Positions 1 to 6,400 of a stretch of 7,405 nucleotides of DNA are shown one piece after another. This DNA is from an uncultured Eubacteriales bacterium. Its GTDB lineage: Bacteria; Bacillota; Clostridia; Oscillospirales; Oscillospiraceae. The position numbers were made by a program, and so were the translations under genes. The DNA lies in the NCBI GenBank assembly GCA_905202605.1, contig CAJKSU010000141.1, forward strand, positions 1 through 7,405. The letters are read 5' to 3'. Under the pieces are notes generated by a model that saw only the letters and a program-made list of their open reading frames with translations, had not been told where the DNA came from and made no database searches. Every line of letters starts with the position of its first letter. The first letter of the stretch is position 1.

Positions 1-1613
1 GCAGCCTCATTAAACGCCACCAGCCCAAATATAATATTCTGCTGAAGGACGACAAGGGCTATCCCTATATCCGGGTGGATCTCCGGGAGCCGTATCCCAC
101 GTTTTCCATGGCGGGGCGGCGGGAGAATGACGGCGCACGGTACTTCGGCCCCTACGGCGGCAGATTTGTCACCCAGCAGGCGCTGGATACCATTCGTCTG
201 ACCTTAAAGCTTCCCGGCTGCTCCAAAAAGTTCCCCAGAGATGTGGGGAAAGAGCGCCCCTGCCTCAACTATCAGATCGGCAACTGTGACGGCTGGTGCC
301 AGAAGAAAATGACCCGGGAGGAGTATCTGGCGCGGATCCACCAGGGCGTTCTGATGCTGGAGGGGCGGGATAAGGAGCTTGCCGCCCAGCTCAAGGAGCA
401 GATGGAGGCTGCGGCAGAGCGGCTGGATTTTGAGTCGGCGGCGGCCTGTCGGGATCGGTTCCGGGCCATTGAAGCCCTGTCCAGAAAGCAGATGGTCTGC
501 TCCGGCGCCATGGCGGATACGGACGTGATCGGTATCTTCACCGGCACCGCCAAAACCGGCTTTGCCGTGCTGCACTATGTTCTGGGCAACCTCATCGACA
601 AGGACGTGGAGGTGCTGGAAACCCAGATCGGGGAGACGCAGGAGGAAACCGTCTCCACGCTGGTCAAGCAGTATTATCTTAGGCGCGGCCTAGCCCCAAA
701 GGATATCTATCTGCCCTGCCCGATGGAGGACAGCGAGCTGTTCGCTCAGCTGCTCCAGCAGGAATATGGGAAAAAGGTGCGGATCTCGGTGCCTCAGCGG
801 GGCGACCATGTGCGGCTGGTGGAGCTGGCCTGCGCCAATGCCAAGGAGGAGTCCGAGCGAGTTTCCACCGATTATGAGCGCACCAATAAAACGCTGGAGT
901 TGCTTGGCTCCATGTTAAAGCTGGAGCATTTGCCCCGGCGGCTGGAGTCCTATGATATCTCCAATCTGGGCAGCGACGACATTGTGGCGTCCATGGTGGT
1001 GTTTGTGGACGGCAGCCCCAGTAAAAAGGACTATAAGCGCTTTAAGCTGCGGGACATGGACGGCCCCAATGACTACGGCTCCATGCAGCAGGTGATTGAG
1101 CGGCGGTTTACCCATTTCCTTGCGGGAGATAAGGGCTTTGCGGAGCGCCCGGACGCACTGCTCATTGACGGCGGTCAGGTGCATGCGGATACGGTGCTCA
1201 GGCAGCTTTCCTCCATGGGAATCAGTATTCCGGTGTTCGGCATGGTCAAGGATGACAGACACCGGACCCGTGCGCTGGTGACCCCACAGGGCGATGAGAT
1301 CGGAATACAGGGCAATCAGGCGGTCTTTTCTCTGATCGGGCGCATTCAGGAGGAAACCCACCGCTTTGCCATCACCTATCAGCGGGAGCTGCGCTCCAAG
1401 CGGATGAAGCGCTCGTCTCTGGATCATATCCCCGGCGTTGGAGACAAGCGGAAGCAGGAACTGATGCGACACTTTAAAACCATCGGCGCAATCTCCGCAG
1501 CATCGCTGGAGGAACTGTGTCAGGTGGTGCCGAAGAATACTGCGGCGGAAGTTTACAAATACTATCGTTCCCGGCGGGAACAGCAGGATAAAGGAGAAAC
1601 AACATGCGAGTAA
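1..1613 (+). CDS. uvrC: UvrABC system protein C, 5'-truncated by window edge
   Basis: UvrC is the dual-incision nuclease of bacterial nucleotide excision repair: recruited by UvrB to damaged DNA, it cuts on both sides of the lesion. The reading frame is open from base 3 and begins mid-protein with SLIKRHQPKYNILLKDDKGY, the end of the N-terminal GIY-YIG nuclease domain. The Asn of YNILL (33-35) matches a conserved residue of that domain. Four cysteines (codons at 219, 261, 285, 297; spacing 13-7-3 residues) match the reported UvrC iron-sulfur cluster ligands. A UVR (UvrB-binding) helix pair follows at about 370-480. The RNase H-like endonuclease domain shows YDISN (Asp at 954), LLIDGG (Asp at 1167) and THRFAITYQR (His at 1359), which match its catalytic Asp, Asp and His. 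A C-terminal helix-hairpin-helix (IPGVGDKRK) ends the protein. About 536 residues are visible; roughly 70 N-terminal residues are outside. The TAA stop lies inside the rsmD start region. Identification is very secure. Confidence 0.97.
   Translation, partial: SLIKRHQPKYNILLKDDKGYPYIRVDLREPYPTFSMAGRRENDGARYFGPYGGRFVTQQALDTIRLTLKLPGCSKKFPRDVGKERPCLNYQIGNCDGWCQKKMTREEYLARIHQGVLMLEGRDKELAAQLKEQMEAAAERLDFESAAACRDRFRAIEALSRKQMVCSGAMADTDVIGIFTGTAKTGFAVLHYVLGNLIDKDVEVLETQIGETQEETVSTLVKQYYLRRGLAPKDIYLPCPMEDSELFAQLLQQEYGKKVRISVPQRGDHVRLVELACANAKEESERVSTDYERTNKTLELLGSMLKLEHLPRRLESYDISNLGSDDIVASMVVFVDGSPSKKDYKRFKLRDMDGPNDYGSMQQVIERRFTHFLAGDKGFAERPDALLIDGGQVHADTVLRQLSSMGISIPVFGMVKDDRHRTRALVTPQGDEIGIQGNQAVFSLIGRIQEETHRFAITYQRELRSKRMKRSSLDHIPGVGDKRKQELMRHFKTIGAISAASLEELCQVVPKNTAAEVYKYYRSRREQQDKGETTCE
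1591..1596 (+). promoter_or_regulatory. Ribosome binding site of rsmD, inside uvrC end
   Basis: AAGGAG lies 7 nt before the ATG at 1604 and is embedded in the last uvrC codons. It fixes the rsmD start, and the overlap makes translational coupling between the two genes plausible. Confidence 0.85.
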
Positions 1614-2143
1614 TTACTGGCAGCGCCAGAGGCGCAAAGCTCAAAACACTGGAGGGGCTGGCGACCCGCCCCACCTCCGACCGGGTGAAGGAAGCCGTTT
1701 TCAATATCATTCAGTTTGACATCGAGGGGCGCCGGGTGCTGGACCTGTTCGGCGGCAGCGGACAGCTAGCTATCGAGGCGCTTTCCCGCGGTGCAGAGTA
1801 TGCGGTGCTGGTGGATCAGAGTGCCGAGGCAGTGAAGATCATCAAGGACAATCTCAAAAAGACAAAATTCGATCAAAAGGCATCGGTATTCCAGATGGAC
1901 TATCTCCGTTACCTGTCCACCGCAAGGGAAAAGTTTGATATCATTTTTCTGGATCCCCCTTATGCAGAAAAATTCTTAGAAAATGCGCTGCAAAAGATAT
2001 CTGAAATTGACATTTTGTCGGATGGTGGTATAATAATTTGTGAGCGGCCCAGAGAAAAGACCATGCCCCCCGAAGTGGGCGGCCTGATTTGCTCAAAGGA
2101 TTATTGCTACGGCAAAACCGCTGTGAATCTGTATACAAGGTGA
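1604..2143 (+). CDS. rsmD: 16S rRNA (guanine(966)-N(2))-methyltransferase RsmD
   Basis: RsmD transfers a methyl group from S-adenosylmethionine to N2 of G966 (E. coli numbering) of 16S rRNA during 30S subunit assembly. The 179-residue protein has the family's usual length and opens with MRVITGSARG followed by the conserved TRPTSDRVKEAVFN segment (residues 21-34). The SAM-binding motif I is VLDLFGGSGQ (45-54), followed by IEALSRGA and an acidic residue after the second strand (VLVDQS, Asp71). The catalytic motif IV, LDPPY (116-120), is the signature of N2-guanine/N6-adenine methyltransferases. Motif I has GG where many relatives have AG, a conservative change. The gene overlaps uvrC by 10 nt and ends 6 nt before coaD; rsmD-coaD adjacency is common in Firmicutes. 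The stretch around 2005-2040 carries a promoter-like sequence and uses ATA and TTG codons that are sparse in the neighbouring genes. Confidence 0.95.
   Translation: MRVITGSARGAKLKTLEGLATRPTSDRVKEAVFNIIQFDIEGRRVLDLFGGSGQLAIEALSRGAEYAVLVDQSAEAVKIIKDNLKKTKFDQKASVFQMDYLRYLSTAREKFDIIFLDPPYAEKFLENALQKISEIDILSDGGIIICERPREKTMPPEVGGLICSKDYCYGKTAVNLYTR
2007..2034 (+). promoter_or_regulatory. Consensus sigma-A promoter inside rsmD, probably for coaD
   Basis: TTGACA at 2007-2012 and TATAAT at 2029-2034 are both perfect consensus hexamers, separated by 16 nt, and TGG directly before the -10 gives the extended TGn element. Predicted transcription would begin near 2041, leaving a leader of about 109 nt before the coaD ATG at 2150. 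The site overlaps rsmD codons for EIDILSDGGIII. Function is inferred, but the match is much better than expected by chance. Confidence 0.75.
2137..2143 (+). promoter_or_regulatory. Ribosome binding site of coaD
   Basis: AAGGTGA overlaps the rsmD stop codon and lies 6 nt before the coaD ATG at 2150. It supports that start, and it ties coaD initiation to rsmD termination on the longer transcript. Confidence 0.75.
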
Positions 2144-2149
2144 TTCGAT

Positions 2150-2635
2150 ATGAAAACAGCCATTTACCCCGGTAGCTTTGACCCCATTACTCTGGGCCAT
2201 CTCAATATTATCACGCGTGCTGCATCAATTTTTGACCGGCTCATTGTATGTGTGGGCTACAATCAGAAGAAAAATCCTCTGTTTACGGCACAGGAGCGTG
2301 TAGAGATGATCCGAAAGGCCACCAGCCATCTGCCCAATGTGGAGGTAGAGGCTTCTGACGAGCTGCTGGCGCATTTTGCACGAAGAAAGGGTGCCTGCGT
2401 GATCGTAAAGGGGCTGCGGGCTGTATCGGATTTTGAGTCTGAGTTTACTATGAGCCTGATCAATAAAAAGCTGAATCCTGAGCTGGATACCATGTTTCTG
2501 ACCGCAGAGGAAAAATACATGTATCTCAGCTCCAGCGCGGTAAAGGAACTGGGACGGTATGATGTGGATCTCAGTGAGTTCCTGCCTGTGTCGGTGATTG
2601 ATGATTTCAGAGCCAGATTAAATGCAAGGAGATAG
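2150..2635 (+). CDS. coaD: Phosphopantetheine adenylyltransferase (PPAT)
   Basis: CoaD catalyses the penultimate step of coenzyme A synthesis in the cytoplasm: 4'-phosphopantetheine plus ATP gives dephospho-CoA and pyrophosphate. The 161-residue length is typical of the bacterial hexameric enzyme. The N-terminus carries GSFDP (8-12) and TLGH (14-17), the nucleotidyltransferase (T/H)xGH motif. KGLRAVSDFESE (87-98) is the substrate and nucleotide contact segment, with Lys87 where E. coli has Arg88, a change I recall as common in Clostridia. YLSSSAVKEL (125-134) is the second nucleotidyltransferase motif. The start is fixed by the Shine-Dalgarno sequence overlapping the rsmD stop. The gene can be read from upstream or from the consensus promoter within rsmD. 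No frameshift or missing active-site residue is visible. Confidence 0.97.
   Translation: MKTAIYPGSFDPITLGHLNIITRAASIFDRLIVCVGYNQKKNPLFTAQERVEMIRKATSHLPNVEVEASDELLAHFARRKGACVIVKGLRAVSDFESEFTMSLINKKLNPELDTMFLTAEEKYMYLSSSAVKELGRYDVDLSEFLPVSVIDDFRARLNARR
2626..2632 (+). promoter_or_regulatory. Ribosome binding site choosing the 2640 start
   Basis: AAGGAGA sits within the last codons of coaD, ending 7 nt before the ATG at 2640. An in-frame ATG at 2622 lies upstream of this site and so lacks it, which argues for the shorter product beginning MEKTTIESLL. Confidence 0.85.
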
Positions 2636-2639
2636 TCGC

Positions 2640-3206
2640 ATGGAGAAAACAACCATTGAGTCGCTGCTTGACAGCCTTGTCGCTCTGGTGAGCGACGCAC
2701 GTGGATCCCTGTTCGGCCAGGATAAATGTATGGTAGACAAGGATCAGCTCCTGTATCTGGTGGATGCCCTCCAGGCACAGATTCCGCAGGAAATCAGCCA
2801 GTCCAAGGCTGTGATTGCCAGCTGCAACGAGCTGCGCACCAATGCCAAAAAAGACGCAGCGCTGACCAGAAAGCAGGCCGATCATGTGCTTCAGGACGCG
2901 CAGGAACGTGCGGCAAAGCTGATCGAAGAGAATCAGATTGTGGAATTTGCCAAGGTGCGCGCGCAGGAGATTTTGGATCAGGCGGAGGAACAGCGTAAGA
3001 CGCTGATTACCGGTGCGGTGGAGTATGCGGATCGAATCATGGCAGAGGCGGAGCAATCTGTGACTGATATCTACGATACGCTGCATGCGGGAATGACTGC
3101 GATTCAGGCAAAGGGCAAGGAGGATAAAACCTCGGCTCTTGCCAAAGTGCGTGAGGCGCGGAAGGCGCTGAAAAACGCCGCCAAGTCTGAACAGAACGGC
3201 AAATAA
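2640..3206 (+). CDS. Uncharacterised helical, coiled-coil protein downstream of coaD
   Basis: This encodes a 188-residue cytoplasmic protein that I do not recognise as a characterised family. Proteins of this look next to coaD in Clostridia are often labelled simply ATPase or V-type ATPase subunit-like, on weak coiled-coil resemblance. It has no signal peptide, no membrane segment and no Walker A motif. Residues 1-65 look like a small helical head (ESLLDSLVALVSDARGSLF, then DQLLYLVDALQAQIPQEI). Residues from about 67 to 150 form a long charged, Ala/Gln/Glu-rich helix. It carries three copies of a motif of the form A[DQ]x[VI][LM]xxA[EQ]: ADHVLQDAQ (80), AQEILDQAE (108) and ADRIMAEAE (130). A Lys/Ala-rich tail ends in SEQNGK. 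There are two cysteines, at 30 and 62. It follows coaD by 4 nt, so the two are co-transcribed, and it is the last gene before a terminator. A scaffold, or a division- or membrane-associated role, would be only a guess. Confidence 0.85.
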   Translation: MEKTTIESLLDSLVALVSDARGSLFGQDKCMVDKDQLLYLVDALQAQIPQEISQSKAVIASCNELRTNAKKDAALTRKQADHVLQDAQERAAKLIEENQIVEFAKVRAQEILDQAEEQRKTLITGAVEYADRIMAEAEQSVTDIYDTLHAGMTAIQAKGKEDKTSALAKVREARKALKNAAKSEQNGK

Positions 3207-3223
3207 TATTTCAGATGTTCCAT

Positions 3224-3260
3224 ACAACCTGCCTCAAAAATTGGGGCAGGTTGTGTTTTT
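3224..3260 (+). terminator. Intrinsic terminator ending the uvrC-rsmD-coaD run
   Basis: ACAACCTGCCTC (3224-3235) pairs with GGGGCAGGTTGT (3243-3254) as a 12-bp stem with one G-U pair around a 7-nt loop, followed by G and five T (3256-3260). It starts 18 nt after the TAA of the coiled-coil gene. Confidence 0.92.
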
Positions 3261-3264
3261 GCAC

Positions 3265-3280
3265 AATAATTTAGATTATT
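3265..3280. repeat. AT-rich near-palindrome after the terminator
   Basis: AATAAT and ATTATT form 6-bp inverted arms separated by TTAG; over all 16 bases only one symmetric pair fails to match. It lies about 110 bp upstream of the predicted pyc transcript start. It could be a protein-binding site or simply AT-rich spacer. Confidence 0.35.
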
Positions 3281-3283
3281 TCA

Positions 3284-3321
3284 GAACTATTATGCAACAC
3301 GAAACAGTTCTTCTTGCATAA
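3284..3321. promoter_or_regulatory. Interleaved dyads upstream of the pyc promoter
   Basis: TTATGCAA (3290-3297) and TTGCATAA (3314-3321) are perfect 8-bp inverted copies with 16 nt between them. GAACT (3284-3288) and AGTTC (3306-3310) form a second, interleaved dyad. The 8-bp dyad is centred near -78 relative to the predicted pyc start, a position typical of activator sites. No specific regulator is recognised. Confidence 0.4.
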
Positions 3322-3348
3322 ACGCTGTCAAATTTGTGATTTCTGGAC

Positions 3349-3377
3349 TTTACATCTGTGTGGGGATGGAGTATAAT
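3349..3377 (+). promoter_or_regulatory. Sigma-A promoter of pyc
   Basis: TTTACA (3349-3354; five of six consensus bases) and a perfect TATAAT (3372-3377) are separated by the optimal 17 nt. Transcription should begin near 3384, giving a leader of about 65 nt before the GTG at 3450. It is the only good promoter I find in the gap between the upstream terminator and pyc. Confidence 0.85.
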
Positions 3378-3388
3378 AAGCATACTGC

Positions 3389-3400
3389 GTACAACTGTAC
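3389..3400. promoter_or_regulatory. Short palindrome at the pyc transcript start
   Basis: GTACAACTGTAC has perfect 5-bp arms (GTACA/TGTAC) around a 2-nt centre, about 5 nt after the predicted start point. The position suits a repressor operator, but a palindrome of this size can be chance. Confidence 0.35.
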
Positions 3401-3403
3401 CGA

Positions 3404-3428
3404 TGCGGGGGAAGAGGTGTCTCCCGTA
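3404..3428 (+). promoter_or_regulatory. pyc leader hairpin with Shine-Dalgarno-like loop
   Basis: TGCGGGGGA (3404-3412) can pair with TCTCCCGTA (3420-3428) as 9 bp with two G-U pairs, exposing a 7-nt loop AGAGGTG. The loop's GAGGTG (3414-3419) is identical to the true ribosome site GAGGTG at 3439-3444. No T-run follows, so it is not a terminator, and it matches no riboswitch I know. Confidence 0.45.
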
Positions 3429-3438
3429 AAATCTTAAT

Positions 3439-3452
3439 GAGGTGATCATGTG
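3439..3452 (+). promoter_or_regulatory. pyc ribosome binding site and GTG start with overlapping ATGTGA
   Basis: GAGGTGAT (3439-3446) precedes the GTG at 3450 with about 4-5 nt spacing. The ATG at 3448-3450 is in another frame and is followed at once by TGA, so it cannot be the start. The pyc frame is closed by TGA at 3438, and the GTG is the only sensible initiator upstream of the conserved NKVLAANRGEIA segment. Confidence 0.8.
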
Positions 3453-6400
3453 ACACAGAAACCCTTTAACAAGGTTCTGGCTGCGAACCGCGGTGAAATA
3501 GCCATTCGTATTTTCCGGGCCTGCTACGATCTGGGGCTCCATACGGTAGCAATGTATTCCAATGAGGATACCGGCGGCCAGTTCCGTACCCACGCAGACG
3601 AGGCGTATCTGATCGGGGAAAACAAGAGCCCGGTAGGCGCTTATCTGGATATCCCTGCAATCATCGATCTGGCAAAGCGCCGGGGTGTAGATGCCATTCA
3701 TCCCGGCTATGGCTTCCTGTCCGAGAATGCGGACTTTGCCAAGGCCTGTGAAGAAGCCGGCATTTCCTTCATCGGTCCACCCAGCGACATTCTTGCAATG
3801 ATGGGAGACAAGCTCTCTGCAAAACAGATTGCCATTCAGGCTGGTGTTCCCATTATTCCCGGGTCTACTGAGCCCCTGAAGGACGGGGACGAGGCGCTGG
3901 AAAAGGCCATATCCTTCGGCTTCCCCATTATCCTCAAGGCTGCCGCAGGCGGCGGCGGACGCGGCATGCGTCGCTGTGACACCCCGGAGGAGGTAAAGCC
4001 TGCTTTCGAGTTGGTGCGCAGTGAGGCAAAAAAAGCATTTGGCAACGACGATATTTTCATTGAGAAATATCTGGTTGAGCCGAAGCATATTGAGGTGCAG
4101 GTACTGGCGGATAAATACGGCAACTGCTATCACATCGGTGAGCGTGACTGCTCCCTGCAGCGCCGCTATCAGAAGGTGGTAGAGTTCGCGCCTGCGTGGT
4201 CCGTTGATCCTGCTATTACCGAAAAGATCCGAAACGATGCGGTAAAGATCGCAAAGTCCGTTGGCTACATCAATGCCGGTACACTGGAGTTTCTGGTGGA
4301 CAAGTCCGGCAGCTATTACTTCATTGAAATGAACCCCCGTATTCAGGTAGAGCATACCGTAACCGAAATGGTCACCGGTATCGATCTGGTTCGGGCGCAG
4401 ATCCTGATTGCGGAGGGATATCCTCTGAGCCATCCGGCCATTGGACTTACCTGTCAGGAGGATGTGCAGGTGCGCGGCTATGCCATTCAGTGCCGTGTTA
4501 CTACCGAGGATCCTACCAATAACTTTGCCCCGGACAACGGTAAGATTACCTCTTATCGCACCGGAGGCGGCAACGGCGTCCGTCTGGACGGCGGCAACGC
4601 TACTACCGGTACGGTGATTTCTCCCTACTATGATTCTCTGCTGGTCAAGGTCACCTGCTGGGATAACTCCTTCCAGGGGACCTGCCGGAAGGCACTCCGT
4701 GCCATCAGTGAGGTTCGCGTTCGCGGCGTAAAGACCAACATTCCCTTTGTTTCCAACATTCTCAGCCATCCCACCTTCGTGGCGGGCAAGTGCCACACCA
4801 AGTTCATTGACGAAACTCCTGAGCTGTTTGACATCGCCGATTCCAAGGATCGCGCCACCCGTGTACTCAAGTACATTGCTAACATTCAGGTGGCAAATCC
4901 CAATGCGGAGCGGAAGCAGTATGATACCCCCAGATTCCCCAAGGGTTCCGGCAATCCCAAGCCCGCCCTCAAGCAGCTGCTGGACGAAAAGGGACCCAAG
5001 GCGCTGTCTCAGTGGGTCATGGATCAGAAGAAGCTTCTGATTACTGATACCACCATGCGCGACGCCCATCAGTCCCTGCTGTCCACTAGAATGCGTACCC
5101 GTGATATGGTCAAGGGTGCAGACGGTACCGCAGACATTCTGGCAGACTGCTTCTCTCTGGAAATGTGGGGCGGCGCAACCTTCGATGTTGCCTACCGGTT
5201 CCTCCACGAGGATCCATGGGAGCGTCTGGATCTGCTCCGGGAGAAGATTCCCAACATTCCGTTCCAGATGCTGCTCCGCGGCTCCAACACCGTGGGCTAT
5301 CAGAACTATCCTGATAACGTGGTACGGGAGTTTGTCAAGCAGTCCGCACTGGGCGGCATTGATATTTTCCGTGTGTTCGACTCTCTGAACTGGATCCCCG
5401 GCATGTCCATCGCCATGGACGAGGTGCTCAAGCAGAATAAGTTCTGCGAGGCAACCATCTGCTATACCGGCGATATCATGGATCAGTCCCGTACTCGCTA
5501 TACGCTGGATTACTATGTGAAGCTGGCGAAGGAGCTGGAGCATATCGGTGCGCACTCCATCTGCATCAAGGATATGTCCGGCCTGCTCAAGCCCTATGCG
5601 GCAAAGGAGCTGGTACATGCTCTGAAGCAGGAGATCGGTATCCCAATCCATCTCCATACTCACGATACCACCGGCAATCAGGTTGCCACCTTGCTGATGG
5701 CCGCCGAGGCTGGCGTGGATATTGTGGATACCGCCGTGGCGTCCATGTCCAGCCTGACCTCTCAGCCCTCTATGAACGCTGTTGTGGCAGCGCTTCAGGG
5801 CAACCCAAGAGATACCGGCTTCTCCATGGAGGGCATTCAGGAACTGACCGATTACTGGGCTGACGTGCGCCTGCGCTATGCAAGCTTCGACCACGGCCTC
5901 AAGACGCCTGTGACCGATATCTATCGCTATGAGATTCCCGGCGGTCAGTATACCAATTTGGAGCCTCAGGTTATTTCTCTGGGTCTGGGAAGCCGCTTCC
6001 TGGAAGTCAAAGAGATGTACAAGAAGGTCAACGATATGCTGGGCGATTTGGTCAAGGTTACCCCGTCCTCCAAGATGGTGGGCGATCTGGCAATCTTCAT
6101 GGTGCAGAATGACCTGACGCCTGAAAACATTGTGGAAAAGGGCGAGCATCTGACGTTCCCCGATTCTGTGGTCAGCTACTTCAAGGGCATGATGGGTCAG
6201 CCGCCCTGCGGCTTCCCGGTGGATCTCCAGAAGATCGTCCTCAAGGGCGAAGAGCCGATTACCTGCCGTCCCGGCGAGCTGCTGGCTCCGGTGGACTTCG
6301 AGCAGGCCAAGAAGGAAGTGGAGAAGTTCTGCCCCAACCCCACTATGCGGGATGTCATTTCCTACTGCATCTACCCCAAGGTGGTGGAGGAGTACTGGAA

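Noticed and set aside
915..1472. Minus-strand open frame opposite uvrC
   Set aside because: In register with uvrC, which has clear conserved motifs throughout; a codon-bias shadow with no ribosome site of its own noted.
2622..2639. Upstream in-frame ATG at 2622 as the start of the coiled-coil gene
   Set aside because: The AAGGAGA ribosome site lies after this ATG and is well spaced only for the ATG at 2640; the longer form would also overlap coaD without its own site.
2607..3227. Minus-strand open frame opposite the coiled-coil gene
   Set aside because: Its start region falls within the terminator side, and the plus-strand gene has an ideal ribosome site, tight spacing to coaD and coherent helical periodicity. 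The antisense product looks like composition noise.
3207..3449. Possible riboswitch or small RNA in the gap before pyc
   Set aside because: The transcribed leader is only about 65 nt and shows a single short hairpin without a following terminator or any aptamer pattern I know; reported only as a leader hairpin.
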